Assembly (NCBI RefSeq): GCF_003627215.1
Contig: NZ_CP032678.1
Coordinates: forward strand, 1 to 64,000
DNA from: Pseudomonas sp. Leaf58
GTDB taxonomy: Bacteria > Pseudomonadota > Gammaproteobacteria > Pseudomonadales > Pseudomonadaceae
Direction: 5' to 3'
DNA length: 64,000 nt
The notes beneath the pieces are model-generated. The model ran no database searches. It was given only the letters and a program-made list of their open reading frames with translations, and was not told where the DNA came from. Positions 60,238-64,000 of this stretch are shown here, one piece after another (position 1 is the stretch's first letter; every line of letters starts with the position of its first letter). The position numbers and the translations under genes were made by a program.

Positions 60238-62874
60238 TTACCGGCGTGTGCCGCCTCCTGTTTTGCCTTTTGTGGCGGGCTTGCCAGATGACTTACTGCC
60301 GGAGCCACCCGTGCTGCCCTTTGTCTGGGCGTCGAGAAACGCCTTGCAGGCGTCCATACGCGTAAAGACATCATCGCTCGGCTGCTGATCCGCTGGCAAC
60401 TTGGCCGCCAGGCTTTTCGCGAACTTGATCATGCTTTCCGTGGGTGGGGCACTTTTGTATTGCGCGTCGAGGGCGGGCTTGTGTTTTTCGATGTACTCGC
60501 TGGCCAGCTTGCCGCTGGCGCGGATTTCATCGGTCACCGCTACCCCGCAGGCTGCCTCGATCTTGGCCACCAGCCCCAGTTGCGCGGCGCTTGGTGGGTA
60601 GACGCCGCCGTTGCCCGCTTCGCCGCCTTCACGCTTGGGCATGTGCTCATCCAGGAAGGCCTTGGCTTTGGCCGGGTCGCTGAGGGCGCCGCTTGGCGGC
60701 TTGATGTTCTTGCGCTCGGCGATGTTCTTGATGGCCTGCTTCATCTTGTCTGTGACCACCGAGGGTGCACGCTCAAGCGGCTTCTTTTCCACGGTGGCGT
60801 ACTTGTCGTTCATCCAGGTGACGTATTCCTCCAGGCCCACCAGGTTGTCCTCGATAAATTGGTCGCGCATGGCAATGGCCTGACGATCGTCTTCCAGCAA
60901 TGCCAGCTCACCCAGCTTACCCTCCCACTGCGCTGTGGTTTCGATCCGGTGCATCCAGTCGTGGCCGCTGGTGCGCTGATAGTCGATCAGCTCCTTGCCT
61001 TTGGGGGCCAGGAACAGGGCACTTTTCTCGACCGTGATGTAGACCCTTGCCTTGAGGATCGGGATGATCGTGTCGCGGGTGGCCGGTGTGCCGATGCCCA
61101 TGGGTTTGTCATCACCGCTGGCCACATACTTGCGTAGCACCGGATCGTCCACTTCGCGGGCCGCGTTCTTCAGGGCCTCTTCAAAGTTCTGTTCGGTGTA
61201 GCGCACAGGCGGCTTGGTCTTACCTTCCTTGAGCAGTACCTGCTCCAGCAGGGCTGGGTCGCCATTCTTGAGCTTGGGCAGTTCGGCGTTTTTCTCGGCG
61301 CCCACGTTCATGATGCCACGCCAGCCGAAATCGACGGTGCGCGCTGCCTTGGCCACAAACAGCGACTGATCGTTGCCGAGCATGTCGATGACTGGCACGG
61401 CGAAGGTGATCTTCTGGGTGGCCAATTTCACCGGGGGCAGCAGGGCCTGGATGAACTGCTGGGCAATCAAGGTGTAGGCCACCCGCATGTGCTCACCATT
61501 GTGGCGGATGCTGTCGCCGGTTTTCTTCTGTGGCGACATGTTGGCCAGCACCTGGGCATTCACGGCGCGCAGGGTGGGGATTAAGCCATGGTGCTCCAGT
61601 TTCTTGGTGGTAAAGCATTTTGGCTTGAAGGGCTTGTACTTGGGGTCATTGCCGTCGTGAATAGCCATGGCCTGTTGGGCGGCAGCAGCGAGCCCAGGCA
61701 CATTCATCACAGACTTGATCAGTGGGTTTCGCTCGTTGGCCGGGTACAGGTTGGCCGGGAGCTCACCATGCGCTGTACGCGGGTAGGAGATGAAGCCTTG
61801 CGAGGCCAAGTCCTCGATCACCGTCTGGGCAATTTCACCTGTGATCTTGGTGGCTTTGATCAACGCCGATTTCGCGGCAACCAGGTCGAAGGTAATGGGC
61901 GGGTGCTGCTCGCTTGTGCCCTCGGAGTACTCCAGCACCTTGGACTGGGCGGCGTGTTGCTCAAGGCGTTTGACGAACTGTTGCACCTGTTGCTCGCCGG
62001 TAAACAACGGCTTGTCCAACTTGTTGTCACCATCATTGCCCTGTGGCTCCCAGGTGACGCCATCAATGACGTTCTCGGTCATCTCGCGGGTTACCTTGGG
62101 GGTGTATTCGGCGTTCAGCGAAATGCCCGAGGTGTTGAAGTCGCCGGAGATGTTGAAGAAGGTTTTCTGCACGAAGTTGCGGATCGCCTCCTCGCGCTTG
62201 TAGATCATGTACAGGGCGGCAGACTGCACGCGCCCCAGGGAGATCACGCGCTCGCGTGGCGATCCGCCGCGCCCCAGGTGATTGCCCAGCAACCCGTATT
62301 GGCCGTAGTGGCTGAACACGCGGGTGATGTACATGTAGGCATGATCGCAATGGGCGCGAGCTTCGGCAGCGCGGGCCAGCGACTTCTTTTCAAAGCCTGG
62401 CAGCAGGTTGGCCATGGACTTTTGCATACTGGCCGGGTCTTCACCGGAGGCAAGCCAGCAGCGGCGCACGCCCTTGTTCCAGTTCAGGTGCTCCAGGATC
62501 GACCAGCCGATGTATTCACCTTCGCGGTCGGCGTCCGTCGCCAGGATCACTTCGTCAGACTGGCTGAGGGCTTGCTGGATGATTTTCAGGTGATCTTCGA
62601 CACGTCGACCCTTGTAGTCGGGCGCGTCGACGATGGGGCGCAGTTTTTTGGTGCGGGGGATGTTCTCCATCGCCCTGGGGTTGTTCCAGCCAAGGCCTGG
62701 CTGGATTTCATCCGGTGCAGGAAGGGTCAGCAGGTGTCCCCGCGCTGGCACCATGTGAACGGTGTTGCCCATCCACTGCCCCGAGAAGCCCAGGGCGCTC
62801 TTGCTCCAGCCCATCGCTGCAGCCAGCTTTATGGAAACAGAGTTCTTTTCGGTAATTACCGTGATGGTTGTCAT
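60238..62874 (-). CDS. topB: Type IA DNA topoisomerase (topoisomerase III-like)
   Basis: 878 residues. Toprim domain at the N-terminus (ITEKNSVSIKLAAAMGW; ATDADREGEYIGW near 111-123). The catalytic tyrosine lies in GFISYPRTAHGELP near residue 360; the usual continuation is PRTDS or PRSD. Core features follow (EHHGLIPT, MGIGTPATRDTII). No C-terminal zinc ribbons are present; instead there is a helical region and a Gly/Lys/Ser-rich basic tail (GSGSKSSGKPATKGKTGG). It would decatenate and relax negative supercoils. The start overlaps the transglycosylase stop (ATGA). Confidence 0.92.
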   Translation of the reverse strand: MTTITVITEKNSVSIKLAAAMGWSKSALGFSGQWMGNTVHMVPARGHLLTLPAPDEIQPGLGWNNPRAMENIPRTKKLRPIVDAPDYKGRRVEDHLKIIQQALSQSDEVILATDADREGEYIGWSILEHLNWNKGVRRCWLASGEDPASMQKSMANLLPGFEKKSLARAAEARAHCDHAYMYITRVFSHYGQYGLLGNHLGRGGSPRERVISLGRVQSAALYMIYKREEAIRNFVQKTFFNISGDFNTSGISLNAEYTPKVTREMTENVIDGVTWEPQGNDGDNKLDKPLFTGEQQVQQFVKRLEQHAAQSKVLEYSEGTSEQHPPITFDLVAAKSALIKATKITGEIAQTVIEDLASQGFISYPRTAHGELPANLYPANERNPLIKSVMNVPGLAAAAQQAMAIHDGNDPKYKPFKPKCFTTKKLEHHGLIPTLRAVNAQVLANMSPQKKTGDSIRHNGEHMRVAYTLIAQQFIQALLPPVKLATQKITFAVPVIDMLGNDQSLFVAKAARTVDFGWRGIMNVGAEKNAELPKLKNGDPALLEQVLLKEGKTKPPVRYTEQNFEEALKNAAREVDDPVLRKYVASGDDKPMGIGTPATRDTIIPILKARVYITVEKSALFLAPKGKELIDYQRTSGHDWMHRIETTAQWEGKLGELALLEDDRQAIAMRDQFIEDNLVGLEEYVTWMNDKYATVEKKPLERAPSVVTDKMKQAIKNIAERKNIKPPSGALSDPAKAKAFLDEHMPKREGGEAGNGGVYPPSAAQLGLVAKIEAACGVAVTDEIRASGKLASEYIEKHKPALDAQYKSAPPTESMIKFAKSLAAKLPADQQPSDDVFTRMDACKAFLDAQTKGSTGGSGSKSSGKPATKGKTGGGTRR

Positions 62875-63614
62875 TCAATGAACCTTAACATACGACGTTT
62901 ATTGTTTATCGCCACAACCTCGACTTTCGGGGTGACTGCCCTGGGCGTCGTGCGAGCCATAGGGGTGGAGAATTGGGGTTGGTTGCCGCCCTGGATGGAC
63001 TGCTCAAGCGCTGCAAGCGAGGGGACGCCCTTGTCGGTAAACACCATCACGCCGGGGGCGACAGGGGCGGGGGTGCTGGCGGCAGGGCTGCCCCACCCAG
63101 TCGTTCTGGGCATGGCGGATGCTTCTTTGGGAGTGCCGATGACGGAGGCCAGGTTGGAGTAGGCGGCGGCTATCTTCTTCAGGTAGCGGGTGCGAAATTT
63201 CGGGGTCTTTGAATGATAGTTGCCCACGGCCAGCCATGGCTTGCCGGGCACCTCACTCAGGCGTTTGGACAAGATCCAGGAGCCTGCCTGAATGTTCTTG
63301 CAAGGGTCGAACACCAGATCCTTCCAGCTGTAGCCCAGTTCGGCTTTGATGCTGGGCAGGTGCAGGGTGTTGACCTGCATAACACCCAGGTCGTAGGAGC
63401 CATTTGAATTGGGACTGATGGTGCCAACCCGACCGCCCTCGACCGCAATAATGGTCTTTAGCATCACGGGCTTTAGCTGGTAGCTTTGACTGGACTGATT
63501 GACGCATTGATTGAGCACCGCCATGGACACGGGCTCTTCTTTGAAAACACCTGCGTGGGCTAGCAGCGGGCTGCCAAGCAACATGGCAGTGCTGAGGATC
63601 AGTCTTCGAATCAT
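62871..63614 (-). CDS. Lytic transglycosylase of the pilus/conjugation type
   Basis: 247 residues with a signal peptide (MIRRLILSTAMLLGSPLLAHA). The SLT domain has catalytic Glu 59 in IIAVEGGRVGTISPNSNG, followed by YDLGVMQVNTLHLP and WLAVGNYHSKT. The last 100 residues are a Pro/Ala-rich tail. Such PilT/VirB1-like enzymes open peptidoglycan for pilus or secretion assembly. It is coupled to topB rather than to the pil operon 40 kb away; a similar topB-neighbour arrangement occurs in conjugative elements. Confidence 0.88.
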   Translation of the reverse strand: MIRRLILSTAMLLGSPLLAHAGVFKEEPVSMAVLNQCVNQSSQSYQLKPVMLKTIIAVEGGRVGTISPNSNGSYDLGVMQVNTLHLPSIKAELGYSWKDLVFDPCKNIQAGSWILSKRLSEVPGKPWLAVGNYHSKTPKFRTRYLKKIAAAYSNLASVIGTPKEASAMPRTTGWGSPAASTPAPVAPGVMVFTDKGVPSLAALEQSIQGGNQPQFSTPMARTTPRAVTPKVEVVAINNKRRMLRFIE

Positions 63615-63632
63615 GGTGGCTACCGATTATTA

Positions 63633-64000
63633 TTATGGGGATGCTTTTTTCGGTTTTCTGACTCTACCTGTTTCCAGGATTTCGATGCCAAGAATGTCCC
63701 TCATCAGTCGACGCTTCAAACGGTACTCCGGGGTTCTAAACCCCTTGACGTCCTCAACGACTGTCACATCCTGTTTTTTGTAAACAAAATCAGCCACATA
63801 GGTGCATATGTGAATACCACCGGCTGTCAATTCGTAGGGCACCTGGCGCTGCAGATCAGTGATCTCACCTGCGCGCAGCATCAGTTTCAAGTTCAGATAC
63901 CGCTGATACTCCATTTTGGAGTCGAAGCGGCCCTCACTGGTGGTGATGACAATGGCATTGAATTTGCCATTGCGCCCCTTTTTACCTTTCGCTGCCTGGC
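63633..64000 (-). CDS. DUF1064-type nuclease-like protein, start beyond the window
   Basis: At least 122 codons, cut by the window end; no start codon is usable before base 64000 except an internal ATG at 63914. Family features: FDSKMEYQRYLNLKLMLRAG, EITDLQRQVPYEL, YVADFVYKKQDVTVVEDVKG, TPEYRLKRRLMRDIL. This layout with DF and VEDVKG is the PD-(D/E)XK-like fold of DUF1064, often phage-encoded and thought to act as an endonuclease. It probably heads the operon with the transglycosylase and topB, 18 bases downstream. Confidence 0.8.
   Translation of the reverse strand, partial: QAAKGKKGRNGKFNAIVITTSEGRFDSKMEYQRYLNLKLMLRAGEITDLQRQVPYELTAGGIHICTYVADFVYKKQDVTVVEDVKGFRTPEYRLKRRLMRDILGIEILETGRVRKPKKASP

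Noticed and set aside
61588..63162. 524-codon ORF on the + strand
   Set aside because: Antisense to topB and the transglycosylase, both with clear catalytic motifs; it is a by-product of GC-rich codon use.
1..64000. tRNA genes, CRISPR arrays, insertion sequences
   Set aside because: No cloverleaf-like sequence, no regularly spaced repeats and no transposase-like ORF were recognised; a tRNAscan or ISfinder run would be decisive.

Overview
The window looks like part of a large Pseudomonas-type megaplasmid (or a similar very large extrachromosomal element). It opens with a ParA/ParB partition pair. It carries replication and nucleotide-metabolism genes that are normally chromosomal, next to a type IVb pilus locus of the kind found on conjugative plasmids. 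The NrdA is closely Pseudomonas-like. There are no rRNA or tRNA genes, no insertion sequences and no CRISPR array. Assignment to a particular plasmid family is inference.

Layout. 1-10.7 kb: parAB, an HU-like protein, two sigma-70 family factors, several proteins of unknown function and a frameshifted rdgC. 10.7-22.6 kb: a pilus operon on the + strand, with a PilP-like periplasmic protein, a PilN-type lipoprotein secretin, a PilO-like bitopic protein, two identical pilin genes, further pilin-like proteins (one fused to a beta-helix-like body), a PilB/GspE-type ATPase (frameshifted near its C-terminus), a GspF-type membrane protein and two accessory genes. 22.6-30.1 kb: RecQ, a tail-anchored coiled-coil protein, a membrane-anchored Mrr-like nuclease, a RecD2-like helicase and an exported nuclease-fold protein. 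30.2-35.9 kb: NrdA, RecJ and a guanylate kinase. 35.9-42 kb: an ankyrin protein, a primase-like protein, a broken HAD-type nucleotidase, a DsbC-like protein and another pilin. 42-55 kb: epsilon-like exonuclease, DnaB, DnaE, a nuclease-like protein, a sigma-4-like protein, DnaG and a RecG-like helicase. 55-64 kb: a coiled-coil protein, a degenerate phosphatase-like protein, an EAL phosphodiesterase, small membrane proteins, and a minus-strand operon with a DUF1064-type nuclease, a lytic transglycosylase, type IA topoisomerase and a small conserved protein.

How it fits together. The element supplies much of a replisome (polymerase alpha, proofreading exonuclease, helicase, primase), repair enzymes, dNTP supply, topoisomerase and its own sigma-like factors. 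The pilus genes are spread over the main operon plus outlying loci (pilin and DsbC-like protein at 40-42 kb, transglycosylase at 63 kb). A recurrent oriented element, core TATATTGAC, lies just upstream of many genes and may tie the scattered loci into one regulon.

Most distinctive: every pilin starts directly with its hydrophobic helix and no cleavable leader is visible, and three of the four distinct pilin loci have an in-frame stop within about ten codons upstream. Four genes (rdgC, the pilus ATPase, the HAD nucleotidase and the 60 kb gene) each lack exactly one base for a full-length frame, which looks more like assembly deletions than biology, although the rdgC site coincides with a classic slippery heptamer.
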